Source: a virus
IMG/VR virus record: IMGVR_UViG_3300027985_000512
Location: 1 to 41,056 of that record
Direction: 5' to 3' (one strand)
DNA length: 41,056 bases
The notes below the pieces were generated by a model, which saw only the letters and a list, made by a program, of their open reading frames with translations, was not told the origin of the DNA and made no database searches. The first letter of the stretch is position 1, and every line of letters starts with the position of its first letter. Made by a program: the position numbers and the translations under genes. Positions 20,751-29,502 of the stretch are shown piece after piece.

Positions 20751-22186
20751 TAGTCTGGCAACCCCTCAAGTAGATATTGCAGGTTGCTAGGTACTTCCCT
20801 AGGTCCACTATCCTCGCCACGGTAGCGGCTGCTACGACGCACGTTACCGCCCCCTCTCAGTGCCTCCCTCTGGCGGCGCAGTTCCTCATTGTGCTCCCGG
20901 CGAGACTCTGGAGTAACACCTGAACGAGCCATCTCCCGATAGTCAAGTACCTCAGGATTATCGAATCGGGCGAACTCACCAGAGTTGATATCCATCATCT
21001 GAATACCCCCGGCCACTTCCTCGTTATCCATCCAGAGAATAACCTTCTCCATCAGATTCTTGGCTGCTGCGGGGTTCATGGAAGTGTTTACCAAGGTGTT
21101 CAACATATTGATGAAGTCCCTGTCGGAGTCAGGGCCACTCAGCATCTTCATCCTGTGCGCAGTCAACTCATTAACAACCGATTTAAGCTCGGTCTGGAAC
21201 TCGTTCATAGTGTACTGGGCCATCACGCCTACAGGCCCCCCGACACTAGCAACAGCCTCTTTGAGCATGTTAGCAATGCCGAAGCTGCCGGGGGCGGCGG
21301 ACTGGCCTGCTGTTGCTGATTCACTGAAGCCCTTGTCCGAGTTGAACGCTTTCTTATACAGAGATACCATCTTGTTCTTAGCCGAGCTGATAGCTCCGAT
21401 ATCGTCGGACAAGTCCTTCTTGTAAGTAAGCAGCTTATACTGAACGGCTTTGGGGATTTCGCTACTGCCACCCCCGCCAGTCGAGCTAAGCTCATTGCCG
21501 AACGCCTTAAGGTCCATGGCATTCTCATGCTGGATGCTCAGCTTCTCACGCTCCCAGTCCTTATCCTCAGCGGCCTTACGTGCCATACGCTCTTGCCGCT
21601 GCAACGCAGCAGCGTAGGCTAGATCGGGGTTCATGTTGAAGCGGGGGGCAACTTCCCTAACCATCTCGGGAGTAGCGGCGTCGGAACTCATGAACTGCAA
21701 CAGGGCGCCCATGGCTTCCTTCTTAGGGGTAAGGTATTGGCCAAGAGCCTGTTCCGCCCCCGGAATGCCGGCCTGTGCCATTTGCATCAGGCGGCTTCCT
21801 TCCGGGTCGTTCTTGAACGTATCCTCCGCCAGCAGCCTGCCAATCTCGTCGCCTTCGTCGGAAGCGGTCTGAGCCTCCTTCTGCTTACGCATGGCCATGA
21901 AGTTGCCTAGGCCGGCTTGAATGATACTACCCCAATCCACGTGGCTAGGCATGTTCGCTCCAGCGGGGGTAGTAAACCCGCGCTGGGTGGCCTGCTGCCC
22001 GATATTGCCGTACATCTGAGCCTGCTGAGCGGCAGTGTTGGCCGTTGCCCCAAGCTGCTTGCGCTTACGCAGCAGCTCAGCCAGCCTAGAGAATGGGGCC
22101 GGTTGAATGGCGCCCTGCCCTACTGGGGCATCATAGCCCGGAGTAGAGACAGTGGGCGGGGTTACATTAGGGGGCATAATGGCCAT
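20750..22186 (-). CDS. Putative internal virion / ejection protein
   Basis: A 478-aa protein, mainly helical with a Pro-rich N-terminus (MPPNVTPPTVSTPGYDAPVG) and a basic, Arg-rich C-terminus. No enzyme motif is visible. Position between the glycine-zipper protein and the transglycosylase, the composition, and the late-block location all fit an ejection (DNA-transfer) protein stored in the capsid, comparable in role to P22 gp16/gp20 or T7 gp15. Start ATG 22186 has AGGA eight bases upstream; a second in-frame ATG three codons later is also possible. Confidence 0.65.
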   Translation of the reverse strand: MAIMPPNVTPPTVSTPGYDAPVGQGAIQPAPFSRLAELLRKRKQLGATANTAAQQAQMYGNIGQQATQRGFTTPAGANMPSHVDWGSIIQAGLGNFMAMRKQKEAQTASDEGDEIGRLLAEDTFKNDPEGSRLMQMAQAGIPGAEQALGQYLTPKKEAMGALLQFMSSDAATPEMVREVAPRFNMNPDLAYAAALQRQERMARKAAEDKDWEREKLSIQHENAMDLKAFGNELSSTGGGGSSEIPKAVQYKLLTYKKDLSDDIGAISSAKNKMVSLYKKAFNSDKGFSESATAGQSAAPGSFGIANMLKEAVASVGGPVGVMAQYTMNEFQTELKSVVNELTAHRMKMLSGPDSDRDFINMLNTLVNTSMNPAAAKNLMEKVILWMDNEEVAGGIQMMDINSGEFARFDNPEVLDYREMARSGVTPESRREHNEELRRQREALRGGGNVRRSSRYRGEDSGPREVPSNLQYLLEGLPD

Positions 22187-22189
22187 ATC

Positions 22190-22678
22190 TTAAATCCTGA
22201 AAAGAGACTTGATGCCGTTGCTCAGGTTTCCCCAGAGGTTAGAGCCCCCTAGTGCATTCCCAGCAGCGTTACCAAGGAAGCCGCCGACAGCCCCTCCAAC
22301 TGGGCCTCCGACAGCAGTGCCCAACGCTCCTCCAGCCAGCCCGCCTACGGTTCCAGCCATCCCTGCCCCCGGCTTCTGCTGCTGGAGCCCTGAACTGCCC
22401 ATGGGTCCAACTTGACCTCCCAGCCCTGAGAACTGGCTGTAGTCCGGCTTGCCCATGCTCGCTCTCTTGGCCAGCACTTGCCCAAGCTTGCTCATGAGCG
22501 GATTAGCCCCGCTGTTAGGGTCCATGCCCCCGGCCGCTTGGGGCTGCTGCGGGGGCGTTACCGCCATCTGCTGCGGCTGCACGGGGGAGGCACCTCCAGC
22601 GGCCATGCCGGCCCCCTGAGGCATCTGCCCCGGCTGCTGACGGTTGCGCAGAGCTTGGATCACACGTGGATCAATCAT
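22190..22678 (-). CDS. Glycine-zipper ejection protein
   Basis: A 162-aa protein. Its N-terminal half is Gln/Pro/Met-rich and disordered. Residues about 108-147 are a glycine zipper (GGLAGGALGTAVGGPVGGAV and onward), a motif that inserts into membranes and can form channels. In podoviruses such proteins are ejected with the DNA, as with P22 gp7 or T7 gp14 in role. The start overlaps the preceding stop by one base. Confidence 0.7.
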   Translation of the reverse strand: MIDPRVIQALRNRQQPGQMPQGAGMAAGGASPVQPQQMAVTPPQQPQAAGGMDPNSGANPLMSKLGQVLAKRASMGKPDYSQFSGLGGQVGPMGSSGLQQQKPGAGMAGTVGGLAGGALGTAVGGPVGGAVGGFLGNAAGNALGGSNLWGNLSNGIKSLFRI

Positions 22679-24099
22679 CAGAGTTTACTCCCCAAGTAGG
22701 CGCCGCCTAGAGTGGCCCCTGCACCGAGCAAGTTGCCCTTCTGCGCAGTGCCGGCGTTGTACTGACCAAGCTGAGCGTTGTATGACGCTTGTTGTGCCCC
22801 TAGCAGATCGCCGGGGGAGTAGCCAGTTGCAGAACTGAATCCGCTAAACGACGGGTTAATCGGTGATCCCAGTTGAGCCAAGAACGATAGCTCTTCTAGG
22901 GGCTGGGTACGCTCGGTTAGCTGCTGGCCGAACTGCTGGGCCTGACCCGACAGATCGAGCTGGTACTGTTGCAGCAGCCGGTCAATCTCTGACAGTTGGT
23001 TCTGCGATCCAAGCTGGTAGGCTTGCAGCTCCTGACCGATACCAGACAGATTGGTGTTGTACCCTTGCAGCGCCGCTCCGTAACCAGCAAGCATGGCGTT
23101 GATGTCCTGTAGCCCCGACTGCCGTTGAGCAAGCTCCCGGTCATACCCGGAAAGTCTGGTCTGCTCCCCTTGCAGCCCTGCTCCATAGCCTTGAAGCTGT
23201 GCCATGTAGCGCTGGCGGGCCTCGTCGTACCCTGCAAGCGTAGCGTTCTGAGCCGCCAAAGTCTGTACGTCGCCATGGGCTTTCGACAGATTCTGGGCAG
23301 CCCGGTCGTATGCCTCGGTGCCGGGGGTGAGCCCCTGCAATCTGAGCTGGGTAGCCAGTGCGTCCGTCTCCCGCTGCTGCTCAGGGCGGGCGCGGTCCAT
23401 GATCGAGCCGTACAAGGCATCAGACACCTGCTGACCCGCGTTCAGATCATAGGTCGGCAAGTCAGGGAGATTAACCTGAGGAGCATTGCCGAGGGCCGGC
23501 AACCCTTGCAGTAGTGCAGCCACATCAGGGGCGGTGGGTACCTGCCCCCGGAGCGCAGCCACATCAGGCAAGTTCGGCATGCCACTAAGCAGGCTAGAAA
23601 CGTCCACCCCTTGAGGCATATTCGGCGCGCTAAACTGATTAGACAGCATCGAAGTTACGTCCTGCAACCGCTGCCCGTAAGCCTGCTGTGCAGCAGTAGT
23701 GTCCCCTAGATACTGGTCATACATGGCCTGAATCTCGGGGGCCAAGTTGATGTTCTGGGTCCACTCGGTAGTGAAGTTGCCGTCCTCTTGGTTCAGCGCA
23801 TTGAGTTGCTTACGAAGTGCCCTAGAGCGTGTGCCCCACTTATACTCGTGGGTGCTCTCCAGTCGCGCAATCTCGTCCTCCAAGGACTTCTTCTTGGCCG
23901 CATACTCAGGGTCAGCTACTTGATTCTGAGTCCACGACAGCTTGTTGCCCCATACGTCATACTGGGTAGGGCGATTAGCCACCGTGTTCTCGTAAGCTGC
24001 TTGACGATTCTGCTCGCCCTGCTCTTTAGCTGCCGCTACGTAATCTGGCGGCTTAGGGGCACTGCCTCCCCCTCCGCCCTTACCGCCTCCGCCGCCCAT
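22678..24099 (-). CDS. Gln-rich internal virion protein
   Basis: A 473-aa protein with a glycine-rich start (MGGGGGKGGGGGSAPKPPDY). Q/Y/L/G-rich repetitive sequence follows, such as LQGYGAGLQGEQTRLSGYDR and related segments, predicted to form long helices. The N-terminal GGGGGK...APKPPDYVAAAKEQG pattern is common in phage proteins annotated as tail or internal virion proteins. The C-terminus carries GAGATLGGAYLGS, another glycine-rich membrane-like stretch. It probably belongs with the two ejection proteins that follow. Confidence 0.7.
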   Translation of the reverse strand: MGGGGGKGGGGGSAPKPPDYVAAAKEQGEQNRQAAYENTVANRPTQYDVWGNKLSWTQNQVADPEYAAKKKSLEDEIARLESTHEYKWGTRSRALRKQLNALNQEDGNFTTEWTQNINLAPEIQAMYDQYLGDTTAAQQAYGQRLQDVTSMLSNQFSAPNMPQGVDVSSLLSGMPNLPDVAALRGQVPTAPDVAALLQGLPALGNAPQVNLPDLPTYDLNAGQQVSDALYGSIMDRARPEQQRETDALATQLRLQGLTPGTEAYDRAAQNLSKAHGDVQTLAAQNATLAGYDEARQRYMAQLQGYGAGLQGEQTRLSGYDRELAQRQSGLQDINAMLAGYGAALQGYNTNLSGIGQELQAYQLGSQNQLSEIDRLLQQYQLDLSGQAQQFGQQLTERTQPLEELSFLAQLGSPINPSFSGFSSATGYSPGDLLGAQQASYNAQLGQYNAGTAQKGNLLGAGATLGGAYLGSKL

Positions 24100-24545
24100 C
24101 AGGTAGCCCTCTCAGCAAGTTCAACGTACTTAGCCCAACGTGGGTGGTTGAGCACCCTACAATCTTCACGAACAAGAGTCAGAAGGTTAAGGTCCACGCC
24201 TTCTTCAAAGTAGTCCTTAATCGTAGCCTCATGCTTGAACCCGAAGCTCATATCCAACTTCATAGCACTTTCATTGTTGCTCTTAACCTGACCAACAATC
24301 TTCTTGACGCGCAGGCGGTTAAACGGGTAGTCGAAGATAGCAGCAAGCCACTCCCTCTCCGGCTTAGTCCCCTGAGCAATCCAGATATGAGCCAAGATAA
24401 CCTGCTGGTTGTAGCCCTCAAAGACTACCCCAGCAAGCGGCTCTCCGTCCGGCTTAATGGACACGATACACTGAGCCCCGTAAGCGGGGGAGGAACCAGT
24501 CGCTTTCGCCAAGAACGGCACGTATCTCTGGTCACATGAAATCAT
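24099..24545 (-). CDS. GNAT-like acetyltransferase in the virion cassette
   Basis: A 148-aa protein with the fold pattern of GNAT acetyltransferases: a beta strand around LAGVVFEGYNQQVILAHIWI, then a helix (EREWLAAIFDYPF) and a motif near VKKIVGQVKSNNESAMKLDM followed by LGF-like SFGFKHEATIKDYF. Similar proteins occupy this position in several phages (T7 gp13 region and others) without a proven acetylation target. Both ends overlap neighbours (ATGA and TGATG), so it is embedded in the tail operon. Confidence 0.75.
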   Translation of the reverse strand: MISCDQRYVPFLAKATGSSPAYGAQCIVSIKPDGEPLAGVVFEGYNQQVILAHIWIAQGTKPEREWLAAIFDYPFNRLRVKKIVGQVKSNNESAMKLDMSFGFKHEATIKDYFEEGVDLNLLTLVREDCRVLNHPRWAKYVELAERAT

Positions 24546-26128
24546 AGCCCAAAACTCGGTTCGTATACCCAGTTGCTAGCTGAGTAGGTAGTATCGAGAG
24601 TGGTCGCAGTACGCACCACTAGACTTGCACAGTACCCGTCCCCCGACAGCCCGTTCCACCGCTGGAAGGTCTGGTAGGACGCGCCCCAAGTCGCAGTATC
24701 CCACAAGCCGCTCCCCCATAGGGAACCGCCGGCAGATACGGCAGTAGAAGGTACTTCCGCCGAAGTAATGTCCCCCGACTCGAAGTCCCTCAGCAAAGTA
24801 TAGCGATAGCCGGGCTGGTCTTGCGCGTTGAATACCAACCGAATCAACTTATAGTGCTTCTTGACGCTAGGTTGACCGAAGTAGTTAAACGCCTGCTGGA
24901 AGCCGGCGATAATCGGGTTGCCAGCCCCTCCAGCAAGAGGCACCTCGTCAACAGTAAGACCGTACTCATACCGGAGCACCCGGCCGCTCTCGTCTGTAAA
25001 GTAGAGGTGCCCGTCGAACTCAATAAAGGTACTGGCCATCAAGTCAAACCGGCACCATGCCCCCGTCACAGTGTTCATTATATACTGCGAGGGGGCCGCT
25101 TCCCCCGAGGACGGAAGCTGAACAATCAGGTACTGGAAGGTGGGCGCGTTATGGACTTCCCAGCCGGGGGAGCTGCTTCGCTCCCTTGCTACCTCATTGA
25201 GAGTATGGCTAATCCTCCCACTGGCCGTCCCCTCGGACGCACCTAGCTGGTATCCGCCACTTGCCACCTGTGAAAAGCTGACCACTCCAAAGATGTTCAG
25301 CAGCATGATATCACCATTCAGCTCAGCGAAGGTGCGATCCCCGAGGGGGCGGCCTATCGAGTAGCTGGCGGCTAGGCCCCAAGTGGCAGCCGCTGAGGGG
25401 TCGCTTCCAGAGTAGGCGGACAGTTGCCCTTCGCTAGACTGGAATACCAGCACATCGTCCGGGCTCTCGCCATTATCGAACGTGTACGAAAAGAAGTTGA
25501 TTAGTCTCCCACCCTTCTTCCAAAGAGGACCCAAGTACAGCGGGTTCACTGTCCCGCCAATAGAGTCGACAGGGAAATAGTAGGCTTCCGAAGTGTTCTT
25601 CTTAGCCACCCAAAGGCGGTTCTTGTGTACCCCAACAAAGGCGAAGTCTGCGGGGGCAAGTCCGTTTACGTCCCCCGGCAGAGCTGGGGTTCCCGTAGCC
25701 ACGAAGTTAGCCCAAGTAGTCCCGTCATAGAAGAATGCAGCGTCGGTTCCGTTGCACCCAACCAAGTACGACCCAGCAGAGTTGGTAATCATCGTCCAAC
25801 TACAACGCCCGTTAGTTAGAGCCTTGACATTGGTCGGAGTGCTGCTGGGAGTGGTTACGTCGTAAATCCCAGAGTCAGTAGCGCAGAATAGCTCGCTGGT
25901 GCCATTAGGGTTATGGTAAGCCATCAGCGTTAGGCCATTATTGGCCATGCTGGTTATGTGTTCACGGTACCCAAACCGCACACGCAGAGCCCTAGACTCT
26001 GGATACATATTAAGCATATCCAGAGCGTACTTGGGGTCCATACTCGCCAGCGCAGAAGTATCATCGATCCCCCCCACGGGGGCCAGTACGACTGGCGGCG
26101 TCGGTGCTACCCTCTGACGGCGAGCCAT
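24542..26128 (-). CDS. P22 gp10-like tail hub / DNA stabilisation protein
   Basis: A 528-aa beta-rich protein resembling packaged-DNA stabilisation or tail hub proteins of short-tailed phages. N-terminal APVGGIDDTSALASMDPKYA followed by LDMLNMYPES is the typical opening (G-x-x-D-T-S-x-x-x-M-x-x-x-x-A-x-x-L-x-N-x-x-P). Repeated aromatic strands in the middle suggest a propeller-like domain. The C-terminus carries Trp-rich segments (WGSGLWDTATWGASYQTFQR). It would close the portal channel after packaging and carry the fibre. TAATG couples it to the upstream adaptor gene. Confidence 0.82.
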   Translation of the reverse strand: MARRQRVAPTPPVVLAPVGGIDDTSALASMDPKYALDMLNMYPESRALRVRFGYREHITSMANNGLTLMAYHNPNGTSELFCATDSGIYDVTTPSSTPTNVKALTNGRCSWTMITNSAGSYLVGCNGTDAAFFYDGTTWANFVATGTPALPGDVNGLAPADFAFVGVHKNRLWVAKKNTSEAYYFPVDSIGGTVNPLYLGPLWKKGGRLINFFSYTFDNGESPDDVLVFQSSEGQLSAYSGSDPSAAATWGLAASYSIGRPLGDRTFAELNGDIMLLNIFGVVSFSQVASGGYQLGASEGTASGRISHTLNEVARERSSSPGWEVHNAPTFQYLIVQLPSSGEAAPSQYIMNTVTGAWCRFDLMASTFIEFDGHLYFTDESGRVLRYEYGLTVDEVPLAGGAGNPIIAGFQQAFNYFGQPSVKKHYKLIRLVFNAQDQPGYRYTLLRDFESGDITSAEVPSTAVSAGGSLWGSGLWDTATWGASYQTFQRWNGLSGDGYCASLVVRTATTLDTTYSASNWVYEPSFGL

Positions 26129-26835
26129 TACCAGTTACCTTCGTCTAGGTTTCGGATGGGGTCGATAAGGAAGCGCTCGTCCCTACCGGACAGATTGATG
26201 ATCCTTGCCCCCTGATTCTGCACCTTAACCATGCCGAGAAGAGTATTGTACTCCTCGTCAAGCTGGGTAGTGTCGAAGCCCTTGATGCTCCAAAGGCGCA
26301 GCTTTACTCCAGAAGTAAGCAGGTCCCTAGGGAAGTCAGGTACGTCTCCCCCTGCCGTCAAGTTGGCGACCCGCGCAGAGGTGCCGGCTTGCGTGGCCCA
26401 GCTACTCTTGACATAGGCCAGCTTGAAGGAGGTTCCAGTGGGAGGGGTGGGATATACCGCAAACTTGTCGTTAAGAATACGATAGCGGTAGTAGATTCCT
26501 ACAGCAGTAATACCGTATTGCAGCCACCCCCATTCGGCGGGGGAGACTGGTCCGGCAAGTTGGCGCCGGCCGGTAGCGTCCCAACCAGTCTGAGTAAGTT
26601 GGCGGCCCCAGTCGGAGGGGAGGGTGAACTCAGTAGTTGCCCCGTCGCCAGTGAAGGTGGCGATATTCTGCAAGAACTGCCAGTCATGCTGGCGCCAGAG
26701 CTGCCTGCATAGGGCGTTTAGAAGTGCGAGGGACTGGGAGGCAAGTTCACCGAGGCTGCCAGAGAAGTCTTGGACAGGCAGCCCCAGCTCGCTCATTGCG
26801 TCGTTAATGATATCTTCAACGGTTCCCGTAGCCAT
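26128..26835 (-). CDS. Head-to-tail adaptor (P22 gp4-like)
   Basis: A 235-aa protein. The N-terminal VEDIINDAMSELGLP...SLALLNALCRQLWRQHDW...FTLPSDWGR matches the pattern of gp4-like head-tail connectors of short-tailed phages (x-x-x-x-x-A-x-x-x-L-G...W-x-F-x-x...L-P-x-D-x). It would bind below the portal and bridge to the gp10-like hub encoded next. AGGAGGG gives it a strong ribosome-binding site. A terminator precedes it, so it starts the tail sub-block. Confidence 0.8.
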   Translation of the reverse strand: MATGTVEDIINDAMSELGLPVQDFSGSLGELASQSLALLNALCRQLWRQHDWQFLQNIATFTGDGATTEFTLPSDWGRQLTQTGWDATGRRQLAGPVSPAEWGWLQYGITAVGIYYRYRILNDKFAVYPTPPTGTSFKLAYVKSSWATQAGTSARVANLTAGGDVPDFPRDLLTSGVKLRLWSIKGFDTTQLDEEYNTLLGMVKVQNQGARIINLSGRDERFLIDPIRNLDEGNW

Positions 26836-26846
26836 GTTACCCTCCT

Positions 26847-26885
26847 AAAAAAGAAGGCCAAGGCCGGTGCGGGAACCTTAGCCTT
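26847..26885 (-). terminator. Intrinsic terminator between capsid and tail sub-blocks
   Basis: On the minus strand the stem (10 bp including one G-U pair: 26876-26885 with 26854-26863) has a 12-base loop and is followed by C plus six U (26847-26852). It lies about 20 bases after the stop of the 26907 gene and 12 bases before the adaptor gene. Confidence 0.8.
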
Positions 26886-26906
26886 GGGGTAAATACCCCT
26901 AAGCCA

Positions 26907-27434
26907 CTACTTAACTACGGTAGCCTTTGCGGCCTTTTCGAGTGCCTCGACTTTCGCCCGCAGAGCTACAAGTTCTGAATCTGCGCTATTACGCTTGGCC
27001 AGATACTCCCCCGCCTTACGCTTGAGGTCGTACAGGCCGGCGAACTTGGCGCATTCGGAGTCCGCTACTTTGGACAGCGCCTCCAGAGTACGAATGCGGA
27101 GGTAGTTAAGCTCCTCTACCTGCGCCCTGCTGATCCACGGAACTTCCATCAACGGAGTACCGTCTTGCTGTTCTTTCTGGCCGTCCTTGAACAGCGTATA
27201 GTGCTTCTGGAACCGGCGACGATCCATGTCGGACGCCCGACGCTGGATTATGCTCGTAGAGTTACCGGGGGCGCGGATTTCCACGTACTCTACCTCCCTG
27301 TAGATAGCCCGGCCCTTTTCCTCAGAAGCCGCTTGATCCAGTTCAGGGTGGACGTAAAAGCGCACATACATGCCGCCGTCCTCCTTGAACCTGTTATCGA
27401 ATGCTTGGGGGTCAGTGTCGATTTCAGTGAACAT
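26907..27434 (-). CDS. Hypothetical virion-associated protein with C-terminal coiled coil
   Basis: A 175-aa protein, unrecognised. It has a beta-rich front (YVRFYVHPELDQAAS, then EVEYVEIRAPGNSTSIIQRR) and a C-terminal coiled coil (SELVALRAKVEALEKAAKAT). ATG 27434 has AGGTG upstream; an in-frame GTG three codons earlier overlaps that site. Location between decoration protein and adaptor suggests a head component or head-completion factor. Confidence 0.65.
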   Translation of the reverse strand: MFTEIDTDPQAFDNRFKEDGGMYVRFYVHPELDQAASEEKGRAIYREVEYVEIRAPGNSTSIIQRRASDMDRRRFQKHYTLFKDGQKEQQDGTPLMEVPWISRAQVEELNYLRIRTLEALSKVADSECAKFAGLYDLKRKAGEYLAKRNSADSELVALRAKVEALEKAAKATVVK

Positions 27435-27483
27435 GGTAAGCACCTAAATAAGAGTAGTCCTTCCTTGGACCAAAGAGTCCGTA

Positions 27484-27981
27484 TTAGAGGGTACGGCCAA
27501 CGTGCGGGTAGTTGGCAAAGCCAGCTACAGTCGCAGCAGAGCCGCCAGCAGCCACATCGAGGGCCAGACCTTCCACGACCTCAGCGCCAGCAGTGGCGTC
27601 GTCGTCGAGCTGGCCGGAAGTGGCGGTGCTGTTCAGGGTAGTGTATGCGGCGGCAGAAGCAGCCACACGAACCGAGCACGGGCCGTAAACTTGCAGCCAG
27701 CCATACCCGCCAGCGGCAATTGCCGCCATACCCAGACCAACCATCTTCTGCGCGCCAGTGCCGGGGGCCGATTCGGTGGTGGTCGCCATAACGGCGTCGA
27801 AGCTCGAACCGTCGACTAGGCAGACATAACCGGCGCCAGTGACACCGCCAGCCGATACGACATAGACGAACTCACGAGTGACACCAGAAGAGTCCTCGGT
27901 GCAGCCACGAGTGCCGACCCTGAACTCGGGACCTTCGGCACTGGTTCGTACCTTGGTCGAGTCGATACCAATAACGCTCAT
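27484..27981 (-). CDS. Putative capsid decoration protein
   Basis: A 165-aa Ala/Gly/Thr/Val-rich protein with short beta segments and no catalytic residues (FVYVVSAGGVTGAGYVCLVD; GYGWLQVYGPCSVRVAASAA). The small beta-rich fold and position right after the major capsid gene are typical of head-decoration or cement proteins. GGGGGG seven bases before ATG suggests high expression together with the capsid gene. Confidence 0.7.
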   Translation of the reverse strand: MSVIGIDSTKVRTSAEGPEFRVGTRGCTEDSSGVTREFVYVVSAGGVTGAGYVCLVDGSSFDAVMATTTESAPGTGAQKMVGLGMAAIAAGGYGWLQVYGPCSVRVAASAAAYTTLNSTATSGQLDDDATAGAEVVEGLALDVAAGGSAATVAGFANYPHVGRTL

Positions 27982-27995
27982 CTCAAGCCCCCCTA

Positions 27996-28964
27996 TTAGG
28001 CGTTTACGTCCAGCCGGCCTTGGAACTGGCTGCCGCTGGTGGTCAGGTTGCCTGCGAAGCCCAGAATCTGCACTTCGGCATCTTGGTTGATAGAAACCCG
28101 CTTGTTCGGGCTCAGCGAAACGAAGTTGCGCTGGCTATGCGGACGCCAGTGAATGTAGTTGGTGTTCAGGAAGAAGCCGGTGCCGGTCGGGCAGAAGCCG
28201 CCGATACCACCATCGAGCACCATGTCGGCATCCATGAACTTGATGGCCGGGAAGCCGAATCCGGCAGTGCCCGAACCGCTCATGGAAGCGAAGCGCTGTT
28301 GGTCCTGAACAACGGCCACGTAGGCTTCCCAGACCACGCTGTCCACGACAATCAGGTCGGGGCGGTCGGCGCCACGTTGCAGAGAGGCCCAGAGGTTGTT
28401 CATGTCGGCAAGCAGGGTAGCGGTCGACGCAACGTCCTTGACCTTGGACTGCCAGAAGGTCCAAGTGGCACGGTCGATGCCGCCATAGGTGCCGGAGGTC
28501 GGGCTCAGGGGGACGGCAGCATTCAGGCCGGTGATTTCCTTGCCGCCATAGCCGGTGCCGTCGCTGTAGATCGAGCCGCAGATGAGGTTCCGCATGGTTG
28601 CTTCGGAAGCTGCAATGCGGCCTTCAAGCAGGTCGATGACCGCTTCCGGGCCGGCGTTCTGGAGCATCTCCAGACCGCTGATGATGATCGGGCAGGACGC
28701 CTGCTTGATGTCGAACTGGGCTGCGCTCAGCATGTCGGCAGGGTTGACCGGCAGGATATCGTAGCCGCTGTAGAAGCCAGCGTTGCTGTTCTCTGCGAAG
28801 GTCAGCTCCTCGAAGATCACCCGTCCACCGGAAAAGGTGCGGGTCTTGCCGCGAGCTTGCAAGCGAGACAGAAGTGCGTTGTTTTTGCTAACATTGTCAG
28901 CAAGACGCTTGCTGCGACGTTCAAGAGTGGTCGCAACAATGTCAGTCACGTTGGGGAAGGCCAT
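27996..28964 (-). CDS. Major capsid protein, HK97-fold type
   Basis: A 322-aa protein. The N-terminal AFPNVTDIVATTLERRSKRL helix leads into a loop with glycine/aromatic content (FAENSNAGFYSGYDILPVNP). A P-domain-like helix follows (GPEAVIDLLEGRIAASEATM). The TWTFWQSKVKD and LWASLQRGADRPDLIVVDSVVW segments are close to those of small HK97-type capsid proteins in podoviruses. It has its own promoter about 100 bases upstream, as expected for the most abundant virion protein. No maturation protease gene is obvious nearby. Confidence 0.85.
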   Translation of the reverse strand: MAFPNVTDIVATTLERRSKRLADNVSKNNALLSRLQARGKTRTFSGGRVIFEELTFAENSNAGFYSGYDILPVNPADMLSAAQFDIKQASCPIIISGLEMLQNAGPEAVIDLLEGRIAASEATMRNLICGSIYSDGTGYGGKEITGLNAAVPLSPTSGTYGGIDRATWTFWQSKVKDVASTATLLADMNNLWASLQRGADRPDLIVVDSVVWEAYVAVVQDQQRFASMSGSGTAGFGFPAIKFMDADMVLDGGIGGFCPTGTGFFLNTNYIHWRPHSQRNFVSLSPNKRVSINQDAEVQILGFAGNLTTSGSQFQGRLDVNA

Positions 28965-28971
28965 AGCCGGG

Positions 28972-29028
28972 TCCTCAAGTCAGTTAGTAGGATTTTCTGC
29001 CCACCTTTGGGGGTTAGCCCCTGACTTC
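28972..29028 (-). promoter_or_regulatory. Structured 5' leader of the capsid mRNA
   Basis: Between the capsid promoter and the capsid ATG, AAGTCAG-type and CTGACTT-type arms about 35 bases apart form a 7-bp outer stem around a smaller GGGG/CCCC hairpin. Such leaders often stabilise abundant mRNAs; the function here is inferred. Confidence 0.4.
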
Positions 29029-29068
29029 AAGCCCCGGTTATCGTTCGCTCGTAGTGGTTACGTGACTA

Positions 29069-29097
29069 AGCCTATACGGGCGGGGGAGGCGTGTCAA
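29069..29097 (-). promoter_or_regulatory. Promoter for the capsid unit
   Basis: On the minus strand: TTGACA (29092-29097), 17-bp spacer, TAGGCT (29069-29074). The -35 is a perfect sigma-70 consensus and overlaps the stop codon of the holin gene. The -10 is identical to that of the candidate promoter at 40517-40545. Confidence 0.7.
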
Positions 29098-29501
29098 CGA
29101 TTTTTCTTCTCGAAAGTGCGAAAACCTGAATACCCCAAGTATCCAGCAGTGAACGTCCACCATAGGGGCTCGGGGATTGCCGAAAACCCCTTGGCGGCGT
29201 TCTGGAAGAACAGGTCCATCTGGCCGGGGAAGAATACTCCGACCAGCGGCGCCACGACGACCATGGCGAGAATCACAACATAGAACACGTACATGAAGCT
29301 CGGCCGCGCCCGTGACGTAAACGGGTCGTCGCTACCAGCCTCGGACACAATCGCCCGATAGCGCAGCTCCAGCTCCTTGAACTGTCCCTCGTTGTCCAGC
29401 CTCTTCAACTCCGCCTCCGCCGCCGCCCTTTGAACAGGGTCTGGGAGAACTTTGTCTAGGACCTTTCCAGCCGCACCTAATATAAGCTCAGTTATTGCCA
29501 T
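29094..29501 (-). CDS. Holin-like protein with two or three membrane spans (GTA-type 3-TM family)
   Basis: A 135-aa protein. The N-terminus (MAITELILGAAGKVLDKVLP) is amphipathic, followed by a charged helix (AAAEAELKRLDNEGQFKELE). DPFTSRARPSFMYVFYVVIL opens a membrane helix, and a second hydrophobic stretch (WWTFTAGYLGYSGF) lies near the C-terminus. The S-R-x-R-P-x-F/x-Y pattern is the signature of a holin family with three predicted spans (PF11351-like). The start is ATG 29501, one base after the previous stop. It lies about 2.3 kb from the endolysin gene, which is unusual. Confidence 0.82.
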   Translation of the reverse strand: MAITELILGAAGKVLDKVLPDPVQRAAAEAELKRLDNEGQFKELELRYRAIVSEAGSDDPFTSRARPSFMYVFYVVILAMVVVAPLVGVFFPGQMDLFFQNAAKGFSAIPEPLWWTFTAGYLGYSGFRTFEKKNR

Positions 29502-29502
29502 A

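Noticed and set aside
21937-21950. Fifth parS-like site (TCCACGTGGC)
   Set aside because: Only the central CCACGTGG is symmetric; the GTT/AAC arms are missing.
28020-29024. 334-aa open frame opposite the capsid gene
   Set aside because: The capsid protein on the other strand is clearly real. The + frame is a GC-rich antisense shadow.
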